From: Bacillota bacterium
Lineage (GTDB): Bacteria; Bacillota; Clostridia; Christensenellales; SZUA-584
DNA: 64,000 nt
Assembly (NCBI GenBank): GCA_023459495.1
Contig: JAEWTL010000093.1
Coordinates: forward strand, 1-64,000
Reading direction: 5' to 3'
The notes beneath the pieces are model-generated. The model was not told the origin of the DNA, ran no database searches, and saw only the letters and a list, made by a program, of their open reading frames with translations. The position numbers and the translations under genes are program-made. Of this stretch, positions 24,702 to 33,334 are shown one piece after another; the stretch's first letter is position 1; the number at the start of each line of letters is the position of its first letter.

Positions 24702-26279
24702 CTAATACCGCGCGAACCGGTGCATCAGAGCCTCGGCACAGCGCATGCCATCCACTGCGGCCGAGACGATGCCGCCCGCGTACCCCGCACCTTCACCTGC
24801 GGGATATAAGCCTGATACGCTTTCGGCTTCACAGTTATCGCCGCGCAGGATGCGCACCGGCGACGACGTGCGCGTCTCCACGCCTGTCAGCACCGCATCC
24901 GGGCGATCAAAGCCTTTCAGCTTGGTTCCAAAATCGCGCAAACCCGCCGCAATACCGTCCGATACGGAATCCGGCAGACAGCTGCGCAAGTCGGCAAGCG
25001 CTATGCCCGGACGATAGGATGGGCGTACATCACCTAAACGCACAGACGCCCGCTTCGCCATAAAATCGCCCACAGCCTGCACAGGCGCAGCAAACCCTTC
25101 CCGATACGCGGCACGCTCCCAGCGCTGCGCGAATCGCAGACCACCCAGCGGTCCGGGCTCAAAATCCTCCACGCTCACGCCAACAACCACTGCGCTGTTG
25201 GAATTCTCCGCATTGCGTGCGTAATAGCTCATGCCGTTCACCGCGAGCCCGCCCGGCTCGGTCGCGGAGCAGATTACTTCTCCGCCCGGACACATGCAGA
25301 ACGTGTACACGCCGCGATCCTTATGACGCGATTTCAGTATGTATTCCGCCGCGCCCAGCCGCGGATGTCCGAACGCCAGCCCATACTGCGCCCGGTCAAT
25401 CATCTCACGTGGATGTTCGACGCGCAGCCCGACGGCAAACGGCTTGGGCGCCATAGCCACACCACTGCCCAACAGCAACTCAAACGTATCGCGCGCACTA
25501 TGGCCGATCGCCAGCACTGCCGCGCGCGTGGCTTCCCGCCGCTCCTCGCCGTTCTTCCTATAGCATATGCCGGACAACGCGCCGTCCGTGACGAAAATAC
25601 CGCAAAGCCGGCTCTCGAATTCCACCTGCCCGCCTAAATGACGGATGCGCTCGACGATACCGTTCACCGCCGCGCGGATATGCTCCGTACCGGTGTGCGG
25701 CTTTGCCAGCACCAATATTTCCTGCGGCGCGCCGCATTCCGCCAGCATTTCGAGCACCGCCTCGCTGCGCGGGTCCTTGATACGCGTGGTGAGCTTGCCA
25801 TCCGAAAACGCACCCGCTCCGCCCGCGCCAAAGCATACGTTGCTCTCCGGGTCGAGCAGCCCCCGGCTGCACAGCGCTTCCACATCGCGCTCCCGCGCTT
25901 CAATATCGCGCCCGCGCTCGATGAGCAATGGCGCATAGCCGTGCTGTGCTAAGGTCAGTGCCGCAAACAGTCCACACGGCCCCGCGCCGATCACCACCGG
26001 CCTGCTGCACGGCTCGCTGCCGTATTCGATTTCGGGTGGGGTGTACTCCTCTGCTGCGCCGAACTGCGCCTCCAGCTTTCGCTGCAGCCCCGCGTCCTGC
26101 AGCGCCACATGCACCGTATAGACGAGGTGAATATCCTTGCGGCGCGAGTCCAGCGACTGACGCTTCACGCGCAGCGCCGCGATGTCCGCTTCACGCACAC
26201 CGAGCCGCCTTGCAGCCTCAACCCGGATATCTCCATCGCCACTGTCCAGCGGCATCGCTATACCCGATATCTCAATCAC
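24702..26279 (-). CDS. NAD(P)/FAD-dependent oxidoreductase of the COG2509 family
   Basis: A 525-aa flavoprotein. The N-terminal domain (about 1-90) has RVKRQSLDSRRKDIHLVYTV, typical of this group. The FAD Rossmann motif is VVIGAGPCGLFAAL (near 95), followed by ERGRDIEARERDV, FGAGGAGAFSDGKL and GHSARDTFELLL. GLYPAGEGAGYAGGI near the end is the second FAD-contact motif. The family is conserved in Clostridia, but its physiological substrate is not established to my knowledge. It probably acts in the cytosol. The hairpin array separates it from the downstream ATPase gene. Confidence 0.88.
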   Translation of the reverse strand: MIEISGIAMPLDSGDGDIRVEAARRLGVREADIAALRVKRQSLDSRRKDIHLVYTVHVALQDAGLQRKLEAQFGAAEEYTPPEIEYGSEPCSRPVVIGAGPCGLFAALTLAQHGYAPLLIERGRDIEARERDVEALCSRGLLDPESNVCFGAGGAGAFSDGKLTTRIKDPRSEAVLEMLAECGAPQEILVLAKPHTGTEHIRAAVNGIVERIRHLGGQVEFESRLCGIFVTDGALSGICYRKNGEERREATRAAVLAIGHSARDTFELLLGSGVAMAPKPFAVGLRVEHPREMIDRAQYGLAFGHPRLGAAEYILKSRHKDRGVYTFCMCPGGEVICSATEPGGLAVNGMSYYARNAENSNSAVVVGVSVEDFEPGPLGGLRFAQRWERAAYREGFAAPVQAVGDFMAKRASVRLGDVRPSYRPGIALADLRSCLPDSVSDGIAAGLRDFGTKLKGFDRPDAVLTGVETRTSSPVRILRGDNCEAESVSGLYPAGEGAGYAGGIVSAAVDGMRCAEALMHRFARY

Positions 26280-26324
26280 TTAAGCTTTCCTCTCTTCGTA
26301 ACAAACCATTTATACCAAATAAAC

Positions 26325-26343
26325 GGGCGGCCACTGGCCGCCC
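26325..26343 (-). terminator. GC-rich hairpin after cdaR
   Basis: An 8-bp stem, GGGCGGCC with GGCCGCCC, has a 3-nt loop. On the minus strand it is followed by GTTTATTTGG. It lies about 60 nt after the cdaR stop at 26406 and ends the cdaA-cdaR transcript. Stem length and loop size match units of the 24.5-kb hairpin array. Confidence 0.6.
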
Positions 26344-26405
26344 CTATAGTTTATTTTAAATTGCCGACGATATCAATATGCAGGCGCTTCGTACACCTCG
26401 AATTG

Positions 26406-27662
26406 CTATCCCCGCGTGATGGTCACCGTGATGGTTAGCGGTCTCGGTGTAAAGTTCTCCGACGCAAACCCTTCCGGAAGCTCAAACAGTATGTCCACCG
26501 TATAAGTACCTTCGCCATAGCCGTTGAGGTCGATATACGGCACCACGTCCGCCGCGGTCAGCGTAGACATGGCCGACACCCCGGCCAGCACCGTAACGTC
26601 CACCTCGGTTTGTGAAAGCTGAACGTTAAGCCCTTTGCCGAGATTCCGCACATCGATCCCCACTCCGGTGAAATCCTCGGTAGCTGTCTTTTCGCGGATG
26701 GTGACCGTCACCTGCGCCTGCGTTGTCCCCAGCACAGTTACACCTTCAGGCGGCTGATAATAGAGCATCACCGACACGTCCCCGCTTGCGTCGCTCACAC
26801 TGTATGGCACGAGCGGGATCGACGTAACCCCCGCCAGCGCTTCCTCCGTACCCGCGATTCGGACGGTTGCTGGATCGCATTCGATACTCTTGACTTCAAA
26901 ACCGGGCGCAAGGCTGTCCTGCCCGAAGATGGAGCTTTGCACATCCACCGGCACCGTTTTTACAGGTAATATGTCCATGCCGACGATTACCGACGGCAGG
27001 CTCTGGCTGAACAGGTTGGGATCAAGGGCGTTATCTTCGTCGTCAAGCACTGTTACGCTCATGCTCTTTTTCTTCCACTCCGTCAGTCCGGAGAGGTCGA
27101 TGGGGCAAACCGCCCGTACCGCCTTGGCAATATCCGACCGCGCTCCGGAAATCGTCACCACGTCGGGCTCGAACACCGGCTCACTCGCATAATAGCCTGT
27201 TTCCGCGCGGCCTGTAAATTGGGGTGTAACCGGTAGCGGACGCGACGTATATTTATCAATGTACAGTTTGACCGTTTTCGAACCGATCACTTCAGCCGTA
27301 CCGTAAGGGCTCGACGCCTTGATTTCAAATGTCAACTCGCCGGTGCTGCTAACCTTTGCCAGATCCACCGTGGCTGTCACGTTGTCCTTGGTCACGTATT
27401 TCGCGTTGTTCTGATCTACTTCCACGCGAATGCCGACCGTAAGCACGGCATCTGATAAAGTGTTGGAGACGGCAAGACCGTTGGCCTGCAACTCCGCAGT
27501 GCCAGTATAGTTTACCTGAATATTGTCGAACGTTCTTTCCCGCACCGGGTTGGTCTGAGCGAGCACATAACTCCACAACACAATGGCAAACAGCACCGCC
27601 ATGATTTTGAGCGGAAGGTTGTTCTTCAGCAAGCCCCAGATGAAATTCAGCACCTTCTTCAT
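26406..27662 (-). CDS. cdaR: YbbR-like domain protein CdaR, regulator of diadenylate cyclase
   Basis: A 418-aa protein with one N-terminal membrane helix (LPLKIMAVLFAIVLWSYVLA) and then about four YbbR repeats exposed outside the cell. Repeated elements include VTVGIRVEVDQ, PVTPQFTGRAETGYY, PDVVTISGARSDIAK and ATVRIAGTEEAL. CdaR binds and modulates CdaA, which is encoded immediately upstream with a 4-nt overlap. In many Firmicutes glmM follows; here it does not. Confidence 0.88.
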   Translation of the reverse strand: MKKVLNFIWGLLKNNLPLKIMAVLFAIVLWSYVLAQTNPVRERTFDNIQVNYTGTAELQANGLAVSNTLSDAVLTVGIRVEVDQNNAKYVTKDNVTATVDLAKVSSTGELTFEIKASSPYGTAEVIGSKTVKLYIDKYTSRPLPVTPQFTGRAETGYYASEPVFEPDVVTISGARSDIAKAVRAVCPIDLSGLTEWKKKSMSVTVLDDEDNALDPNLFSQSLPSVIVGMDILPVKTVPVDVQSSIFGQDSLAPGFEVKSIECDPATVRIAGTEEALAGVTSIPLVPYSVSDASGDVSVMLYYQPPEGVTVLGTTQAQVTVTIREKTATEDFTGVGIDVRNLGKGLNVQLSQTEVDVTVLAGVSAMSTLTAADVVPYIDLNGYGEGTYTVDILFELPEGFASENFTPRPLTITVTITRG

Positions 27663-28501
27663 TCCGCTTCACGACCTTTTCTCTTGATGCGCAGCACATG
27701 ATGCTTGCCTGCCTGCTTGATCATGTAAAGGTCTTCGAGCAGGTCGCGGATCGCCTTGGAATCCAGATAGCGCACAAGGCTGCCGTCCTGCGCGACCGAG
27801 ATTACGCCTGTCTCTTCGGATACGACGAGCGTCACGCTGTCGGACACTTCGGATACACCGAGCGCCGCGCGATGTCGCGTACCCAGTTCCTGCCCGATCT
27901 GCTTGTTTTCGCTCAGAGGCAAAAAGCAGCCTGCCGCTTCCACGCGGCCGTCGCTGATGATAACCGCGCCGTCGTGCAGCGGCGAATTGATAAAAAACAG
28001 GTTTTCGAGCAGCTCGGCGGATATGCGCGCATCAAGGCGCGTTCCGCTTTCGATCACATCCCGGAGCCCGGTCTTGCGCTCGAACACGATCAGCGCACCC
28101 ACGCGCTTTTTGGACAGGCTGAGCACAGCCTTCAATATCTGTTCAACGTTTTCGGAGGCGTTATTGATGGTGGATGGTCCGAGCTCGATGCTGCCGCGGC
28201 CGATTTTGGCCAGCACGCGCCGCAATTCGGGCTGGAAGATCACGACGAGCAGGACAGCACCGATGTTGAGCACATACTGCATGATCCAGTACGTTCCCGC
28301 GAGATCTAGCAGATCGGCCACCCAAGCGGCCACAAGGATAATCCCAAGGCCCTTCAATACCTGCATCGCCCGTGTTTTGGATGTCAGCTTTAACAGCCAG
28401 TAGATGATGACGCTCAAAAGCAGGATGTCAAGGACATCCTTCCATCCAAAGTTGGATAAGCTTTCGATTATAGCGTTGTAGATCGCTTCCAAAAAAAACA
28501 C
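27659..28501 (-). CDS. cdaA: Diadenylate cyclase CdaA
   Basis: A 280-aa membrane enzyme that makes cyclic di-AMP from two ATP. Three N-terminal helices (about residues 15-85) precede the DAC domain. Catalytic motifs are SPLHDGAVII (DGA) and GTRHRAALG (RHR). The domain also holds GTRLDARIS and a V-S-EETG-x-IS strand. Cyclic di-AMP controls osmotic balance and wall homeostasis. The first gene of the cdaA-cdaR pair; the start at 28501 is followed by a hydrophobic helix as expected. Confidence 0.93.
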   Translation of the reverse strand: MFFLEAIYNAIIESLSNFGWKDVLDILLLSVIIYWLLKLTSKTRAMQVLKGLGIILVAAWVADLLDLAGTYWIMQYVLNIGAVLLVVIFQPELRRVLAKIGRGSIELGPSTINNASENVEQILKAVLSLSKKRVGALIVFERKTGLRDVIESGTRLDARISAELLENLFFINSPLHDGAVIISDGRVEAAGCFLPLSENKQIGQELGTRHRAALGVSEVSDSVTLVVSEETGVISVAQDGSLVRYLDSKAIRDLLEDLYMIKQAGKHHVLRIKRKGREAE

Positions 28502-28890
28502 CCTTCGCTTAGATTCCCACTGCCACCCTTTTTCTGCTCCACAGCTTCAATGAACATACGCATGTTCATTATATGCGCTATGATAAATTATAACCTGATT
28601 ATAAACGAAAAAAAGTAAAATGCCTATCCCTATTTTTGAACAGTTTGAGAAACTAACCAGAGAAAAGCGGCTCTGCAAGCACCTCTCGGGGCTATGAGCC
28701 AATTAAGGCCGCGGCAGTTTTTGTTGTCCCTTTGCCCTTTCAGACCTTATCTTTTTATGGTATGATGATTAAAAGCTTACAGCGAATCCGAATACGCAAA
28801 ATCGCATTGCCTGCAGGAATTATCCCATATCGGGTTCTGCTCTCCGGGATTTATCATAGCCGCAGAACAATTATCAAAGGAGACATAAGG
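28502..28890. promoter_or_regulatory. Divergent intergenic region with a palindrome upstream of cdaA
   Basis: This gap separates cdaA (minus) from a small membrane protein gene (plus). AATGAACAT (28549-28557) and ATGTTCATT (28562-28570) form a perfect 9-bp inverted repeat around ACGC, about 50 nt before cdaA. It could be an operator or a leader hairpin. Right of it lies AT-rich DNA and then AAAGGAGA at 28876-28883, the binding site of the next gene. I see no c-di-AMP (ydaO) riboswitch pattern. Confidence 0.4.
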
Positions 28891-29349
28891 ATGGACAGTA
28901 TAAAAAGCGCCCAAACCTCCGGACAAACCGCACCTGCCTCCCCGTATACGCCTCCGGCCTCATTTGACCCTGTCGAAGCAGATAAAAAGCGGAAGCGGAG
29001 ACTGGGCTTGATTATCGGTCTCTCAGTCGGAATACCCGTTTTGGTAATAACCGCCCTGATTTTAGTTTTTATATACTCACCGCAAATCATCGGTATGACC
29101 GAAAATGCCAACGCTGCTGTTACAAATGCCGATGCCCGCAGCATCGCCACCGGGGTCAATGCGTACAACGCACTGAATCCGGATGCTGACCCCATTGACA
29201 CAAAAGAAGAGCTTGCCGCAGCCGCCGCAGACGGTTCGGCCGGCGTGCTTGGTCCGTTTTGGCCTGAAAGTGTTACGGACGTTGACGCAGCGCTGCAATT
29301 GATCGAATTTGAAAACAGCGTCGCAACCGTAATCACTCCCGCGGATTAG
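28891..29349 (+). CDS. Single-pass membrane protein with a Pro-rich N terminus, function unknown
   Basis: A 152-aa protein. The N-terminal 30 residues are Ser/Thr/Pro/Ala-rich (SGQTAPASPYTPPAS). A Lys/Arg cluster (DKKRKRRLG) precedes one hydrophobic helix (about 37-63). An acidic outer part contains NADARSIATGVNAYNAL and GPFWPES. The segment after the helix recalls pilin-like N-terminal helices, but there is no prepilin peptidase site. ATG 28891 has AAAGGAGA upstream. It is followed by rpmE on its own promoter. No family recognised. Confidence 0.6.
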   Translation: MDSIKSAQTSGQTAPASPYTPPASFDPVEADKKRKRRLGLIIGLSVGIPVLVITALILVFIYSPQIIGMTENANAAVTNADARSIATGVNAYNALNPDADPIDTKEELAAAAADGSAGVLGPFWPESVTDVDAALQLIEFENSVATVITPAD

Positions 29350-29419
29350 TCAGCCTCTTTTGAAGAATCTACGGTTAACAGCGGGATACAGCGTTTTTAT
29401 TCCATTGTAAAATTAACAG

Positions 29420-29447
29420 TTGATTTTTGAACGCCGTATGCTATAAT
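29420..29447 (+). promoter_or_regulatory. Sigma-70-type promoter of rpmE
   Basis: TTGATT (29420-29425) and a perfect TATAAT (29442-29447) are 16 nt apart. The rpmE start codon is 50 nt beyond the -10 box, leaving a short leader. Confidence 0.7.
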
Positions 29448-29496
29448 GTTTTTTGCGGCTTTAGCGCCGCAATCCGGGGCAAGGGGTGAAAATGCG

Positions 29497-29697
29497 ATGA
29501 AACAAGGGATCCATCCCGAATACCACCAGTGCAAAGTGACCTGTGCGTGCGGAGAAACGTTCGTCACCGGTTCGACGAAGAAAGAGATGAGAGTGGACAT
29601 TTGCTCCAAATGCCATCCTTTCTTTACGGGCAAACAAAAGCTGGTCGATACGGGCGGGCGCGTTGACCGTTTCAACAAAAGATACGGCATCAAATAG
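29497..29697 (+). CDS. rpmE: 50S ribosomal protein L31 (zinc-binding type)
   Basis: A 66-aa protein: KQGIHPEYHQCKVTCACGETF at the start (given here as motif H-P-x-Y and C-A-C-G), then DICSKCHPFFTGKQKLVDTGGRV. The CxC and CxxC cysteines are those of the Zn-containing L31. It bridges the ribosomal subunits. Start 29497 follows AAGGGGTGAA. It heads a cluster with DUF1385, prmC and prfA, a conserved arrangement in Firmicutes. Confidence 0.95.
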   Translation: MKQGIHPEYHQCKVTCACGETFVTGSTKKEMRVDICSKCHPFFTGKQKLVDTGGRVDRFNKRYGIK

Positions 29698-29713
29698 TCG
29701 CCTAGGACTAATG

Positions 29714-29736
29714 CAGACCGGAAATCGGTCTGTTTT
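29714..29736 (+). terminator. Intrinsic terminator after rpmE
   Basis: CAGACCG (29714-29720) pairs with CGGTCTG (29726-29732), followed by TTTTACTTT. It separates rpmE from the DUF1385 gene. Confidence 0.8.
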
Positions 29737-29873
29737 ACTTTATAATGCTTCTGCGATTTTGGAGCATTATACTCCGACGGACAAACATTCTTCTGATGTG
29801 TTTGTCCGTCTCCGCAATAGCGGCTCACTCATAAGGCCGCTTCAACGAAAGATTCGGGCCAAATGCCCGGGGA

Positions 29874-30923
29874 ATGAGGCAACCGGTGAAAAAATGTAAT
29901 ATCGGCGGCCAGGGGGTTTTGGAAGGCGTCATGATGCGCTCCGAGACGACAGCCGGGCTTGCGGTGCGCAAGGCAACAGGCGAGATCGTATTCGAGCGTG
30001 AGCCGGTCAAATCCGCGGCCAAGAAGAACTGGTTTACCCGGCTGCTGTTCGTGCGCGGCGTGGTGTCTTTTGTCGATATGATGAAGTACGGCATGAGCAC
30101 CATCACCAAATCCGCCAAGATGTATGGCGAAGAGGATGCCGAATACGAGCCAAACCGATTTGAAAAATTTATTGCCAACAAAACGGGCAAGGACGTGATG
30201 GACATCGCCATGGGCTTTGCGGTGGTGCTGGCTATCGCGCTCGCTGTGGGCATATTCTTTATTCTGCCTAATGTGCTTGCCAACCTGCTGCAGGGATGGA
30301 TCTACGGCCGGGACATAGCGCTTACCTCCTCCCAGCAGTTCGTCATGAACCTGATCGACGGCGGCATTCGGCTCGTAATATTCATTGTTTATATACTGGG
30401 CGTTACGCTCATGAAGGACATCAAGCGCGTATTCCGGTATCACGGCGCAGAGCACAAGACGATCAACTGCTATGAGCACGAGGAACCGCTCACTGTGGAG
30501 AACATCCAGAAGTACAGGACGTTGCATCCGCGCTGCGGAACCAGCTACCTGCTGCTCGTGATGGTGCTCTCAATCCTGCTCTTCTCCCTTCTGGGCTGGA
30601 GCAACGCGTGGTACATCAAAATTGGCCTGCGGCTGCTGATGCTGCCCGTGGTGGCAGGTGTGGCATACGAGTTCTTAAAGTTTGCGGCGCTCAGCGACAA
30701 CCTGTTCTTCCGTATTATCCGCTGGCCGGGGCTGATGCTGCAGAAGCTGACCACCGCTCAGCCGGACGACTCCATGGTGGAAGTGGCCATCGTGGCGTTC
30801 AACGCGGCCTTAAACGAGATGACCATGGATGAGCTTCAGGCGCTGGCCGACAGCTATAATCATTCGCCGCAGACCGCAGCAAAAAAAGAGGAAGAAGAGG
30901 CCAATCCGCAGCCGGAAGAATAA
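29874..30923 (+). CDS. DUF1385 family membrane protein
   Basis: A 349-aa protein with the family signature IGGQGVLEGVMMR near the N terminus, RGVVSFVDMM, four to five hydrophobic segments and a conserved RYHGAEHKTINCYEH with LHPRCGTSYLL between helices. His and Cys in these motifs suggest a metal or catalytic site, but no activity is known to me. The C terminus is a Glu/Lys-rich tail. The start may be ATG 29874 or GTG 29886, which has GAGG upstream. prmC follows 4 nt after the stop. Confidence 0.88.
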   Translation: MRQPVKKCNIGGQGVLEGVMMRSETTAGLAVRKATGEIVFEREPVKSAAKKNWFTRLLFVRGVVSFVDMMKYGMSTITKSAKMYGEEDAEYEPNRFEKFIANKTGKDVMDIAMGFAVVLAIALAVGIFFILPNVLANLLQGWIYGRDIALTSSQQFVMNLIDGGIRLVIFIVYILGVTLMKDIKRVFRYHGAEHKTINCYEHEEPLTVENIQKYRTLHPRCGTSYLLLVMVLSILLFSLLGWSNAWYIKIGLRLLMLPVVAGVAYEFLKFAALSDNLFFRIIRWPGLMLQKLTTAQPDDSMVEVAIVAFNAALNEMTMDELQALADSYNHSPQTAAKKEEEEANPQPEE

Positions 30924-30927
30924 AGTC

Positions 30928-31767
30928 ATGACAGCAAGGGAAGCATTCATTTCCGTCCGGGATAAATTAAGGGAGGCCAAGGTCACCGAGCCGGAGGCCA
31001 AGGCACGGGAGATTGTGGCGCATGCGCTCAAGATCGACTATGCTGATATCTTTTTTTATCAGCGCGTGGAACCGGACGCTTTGGAGGCCATCAGCGCTAT
31101 GGCGCAGCGGTGTGCGCAGGGAGAGCCTGTGCAGTATATTACGGGTCTGGCCTATTTCCGCCATCTGACGCTTTCCGTCACGCCCGACGTGCTGATTCCC
31201 CGTAAAGAGACGGAGCTTGTCGCCGAAAAAGCCATTGATCTCGTGAAGGAGCACGGCTTTCAGACAGTGCTCGACATGTGTACGGGCAGCGGCTGTATCG
31301 CTGTCTCGCTCGCGACGGAAACGTCCGTGACTGTGGAGGCCTGCGATATCAGCGAGAAAGCGCTGGTTGTCGCACGGCGCAACGCGCTGGAAGGCGGTGC
31401 GACGGTGCGCTTTTTTACAAGCGACATGTTCGCAGGCGCAGACCGTCCGTATGATCTCATTGTGTGTAACCCGCCCTATGTCAGCGAAGAGGAGTATGAG
31501 ACGCTCTCCGTCGATGTACACGACTATGAACCGCGCCTCGCGCTCGTCGCAGAGGACGGCGGATATGCCTTCTACCGGAGAATCGCGGCTGAGGCTTCGC
31601 AATACCTGACGGAAGGCGGCATGCTCGTGCTGGAGATCGGCGCGCAGCAGGCTCCCGGGGTGGAGGCGCTGCTGCAAAGCGCGTTTACGTCTGTCATGCG
31701 TTACAAAGATTACGAGGGCCGGAACCGCATCGTGACCGCCCAGAAAAAACAGGTGTGCCATGTTTGA
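30928..31767 (+). CDS. prmC: Peptide chain release factor N5-glutamine methyltransferase PrmC
   Basis: A 279-aa SAM-dependent enzyme that methylates the Gln of the GGQ motif in release factors. An N-terminal helical domain (GEPVQYITGLAYFRHLTL, RKETELV) precedes the Rossmann methyltransferase domain: VLDMCTGSGCIAVSLA binds SAM, and VCNPPYVS is the N-P-P-Y catalytic loop. Start 30928 follows GGAAGA. It overlaps prfA by 8 nt, so enzyme and substrate are translated together. Confidence 0.93.
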   Translation: MTAREAFISVRDKLREAKVTEPEAKAREIVAHALKIDYADIFFYQRVEPDALEAISAMAQRCAQGEPVQYITGLAYFRHLTLSVTPDVLIPRKETELVAEKAIDLVKEHGFQTVLDMCTGSGCIAVSLATETSVTVEACDISEKALVVARRNALEGGATVRFFTSDMFAGADRPYDLIVCNPPYVSEEEYETLSVDVHDYEPRLALVAEDGGYAFYRRIAAEASQYLTEGGMLVLEIGAQQAPGVEALLQSAFTSVMRYKDYEGRNRIVTAQKKQVCHV

Positions 31768-32824
31768 TAAATTAGAAGATTCCAAACGCAGATTCAGCCA
31801 GCTTGAGGCTGAGCTGAGCAAGCCGGAGACGGTCGCCAATCAGGAGCTTTACACGAAGCTTGCTCGGGAGCACTCCTCCCTTTCAGAGATTGTCGCCGGA
31901 TACGACGAATACCAATCCATCACCAGGCAGATTGCCGAACTGAAGCAGATGGCAAACGACAGCGATCCGGATATCGCCGCCATGGCGAGCGAGGAGCTGG
32001 GCCCTATGCTGGAAAAGCAGGCCACCCAATCCGAAGCACTGCGCTTTCTGCTGCTCCCCAAGGACCCCAATGACGAACGCAACGTGGTTCTCGAAATCAG
32101 GGCCGGCACAGGCGGTGACGAAGCCGCGCTGTTTGGCGGCGATCTGCTGCGCATGTACCAGCGTTACGCCGAACGTACCGGTTACGGCATCGAGTGGCTT
32201 GCGTCCAACATGACGGAACTGGGCGGTGTCAAAGAAGTCACGCTGCTGATCTCCGGCCGCGGCGCGTATTCGCGTCTTAAATACGAGAGCGGCGTGCACC
32301 GCGTGCAGCGCGTGCCCGAGACCGAGTCCTCCGGTCGCATCCATACCTCCGCCGCGACGGTGGCCGTGCTGCCCGAGGCGCAGGACGTGGATATCGAAAT
32401 TAACCCCAATGACCTGCGGATCGACGTATACCGGTCTTCCGGCCACGGTGGGCAGAGCGTCAACACGACCGACTCGGCAGTGCGCGTTACGCACATCCCA
32501 ACCGGCCTTGTGGTCACCTGTCAGGACGAGAAATCGCAGCTGAAGAACAAGGATAAAGCGCTTAAGGTGCTCAAGGCGCGTCTGTACGATGCAGCCAAGC
32601 AGGCGCAGGAAAAAGAGTACTCGCAGAGCCGCAAGAGCCAGGTGGGCAGCGGAGACCGCAGCGAGCGCATCCGCACCTACAACTTCCCGCAGGGCCGCGT
32701 CACCGACCACCGCATTGGACTCACGCTCTACCGGCTGGAACAGTTCCTCGACGGCGATCTCAATGAGATGATCGACGCGTTGATCCTCGACGACAAGGCC
32801 AGAGCGCTGTCCGCGCAGGAATAA
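31760..32824 (+). CDS. prfA: Peptide chain release factor 1
   Basis: A 354-aa class I release factor recognising UAA and UAG. The N-terminal helical domain is followed by the codon-recognition domain, the catalytic SSGHGGQSVNTTDSAVR (GGQ near residue 230), then KDKALKVLKARL and RSERIRTYNFPQGRVTDHR. Length and spacing fit RF1, and there is no RF2-type programmed frameshift. Downstream partner of prmC. Confidence 0.95.
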   Translation: MFDKLEDSKRRFSQLEAELSKPETVANQELYTKLAREHSSLSEIVAGYDEYQSITRQIAELKQMANDSDPDIAAMASEELGPMLEKQATQSEALRFLLLPKDPNDERNVVLEIRAGTGGDEAALFGGDLLRMYQRYAERTGYGIEWLASNMTELGGVKEVTLLISGRGAYSRLKYESGVHRVQRVPETESSGRIHTSAATVAVLPEAQDVDIEINPNDLRIDVYRSSGHGGQSVNTTDSAVRVTHIPTGLVVTCQDEKSQLKNKDKALKVLKARLYDAAKQAQEKEYSQSRKSQVGSGDRSERIRTYNFPQGRVTDHRIGLTLYRLEQFLDGDLNEMIDALILDDKARALSAQE

Positions 32825-32832
32825 TCAATCAG

Positions 32833-32857
32833 GCTTCGCAGATTGCGAAGCTTTTTT
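32833..32857 (+). terminator. Intrinsic terminator after prfA
   Basis: GCTTCGCA (32833-32840) pairs with TGCGAAGC (32844-32851), with a 3-nt loop and a T6 run. It lies 8 nt after the prfA stop. Confidence 0.9.
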
Positions 32858-32875
32858 ATTGGGCAGGAGGGTTTT

Positions 32876-33313
32876 ATGCAAAGCGATATTGTGATACGCC
32901 CGGCGACCATCAGCGATGCCCCGCGGATATGTAAGATCAACCGCGATAGTCTCGGTTACGATTTTCCGCCGGATAAAACGAAAGCACGCCTCTCGCTGGT
33001 TCTGGCCAGCGCGGACTGCGTGCTTGTTGCGTGCTGCGGCAGTGAAGCGGTCGGTTATATCCATGGCAGCAGCTACGAATGCGTATACTGCGACCCGCTC
33101 AAAAACATAGTGGCGCTTGCTGTCGATCCGGCTCACCGCCACCTGGGTATTGGACGGATGCTCCTTTCAGCGCTGGAGGATTGGGCGCAGTCGGAAGGGT
33201 GCGCCGGTGTGCGGCTCGTCTCCGGGTTTGAGCGTCAGAAAGCGCACCAATTCTACCTGCACTGCGGATACATGCACCGCAAGGACCAGAAAAACTTCAT
33301 TAAGCTTTTTTAA
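32876..33313 (+). CDS. GNAT-family N-acetyltransferase
   Basis: A 145-aa protein with the GNAT fold: IVIRPATISDAPRICKI start, VALAVDPAHRHLGIGRMLLSALEDWA (motif A, the acetyl-CoA pyrophosphate loop R-x-x-G-I-G), and HQFYLHCGYMHRKDQ (motif B). The acceptor is unknown. AGGAGGG precedes the ATG at 32876, placed just after the prfA terminator. It converges on the collagen-like gene, with 21 nt between their stops. Confidence 0.85.
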   Translation: MQSDIVIRPATISDAPRICKINRDSLGYDFPPDKTKARLSLVLASADCVLVACCGSEAVGYIHGSSYECVYCDPLKNIVALAVDPAHRHLGIGRMLLSALEDWAQSEGCAGVRLVSGFERQKAHQFYLHCGYMHRKDQKNFIKLF

Positions 33314-33334
33314 TCGGCCGCCTGCCGCAGCCGG

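Noticed and set aside
28549..28570. Possible LexA (SOS) box upstream of cdaA
   Set aside because: GAAC and GTTC are 8 nt apart here, while the Gram-positive SOS box needs 4 nt.
28502..28890. Search for a ydaO-type c-di-AMP riboswitch near cdaA
   Set aside because: No conserved ydaO core words could be found on either strand of the gap.
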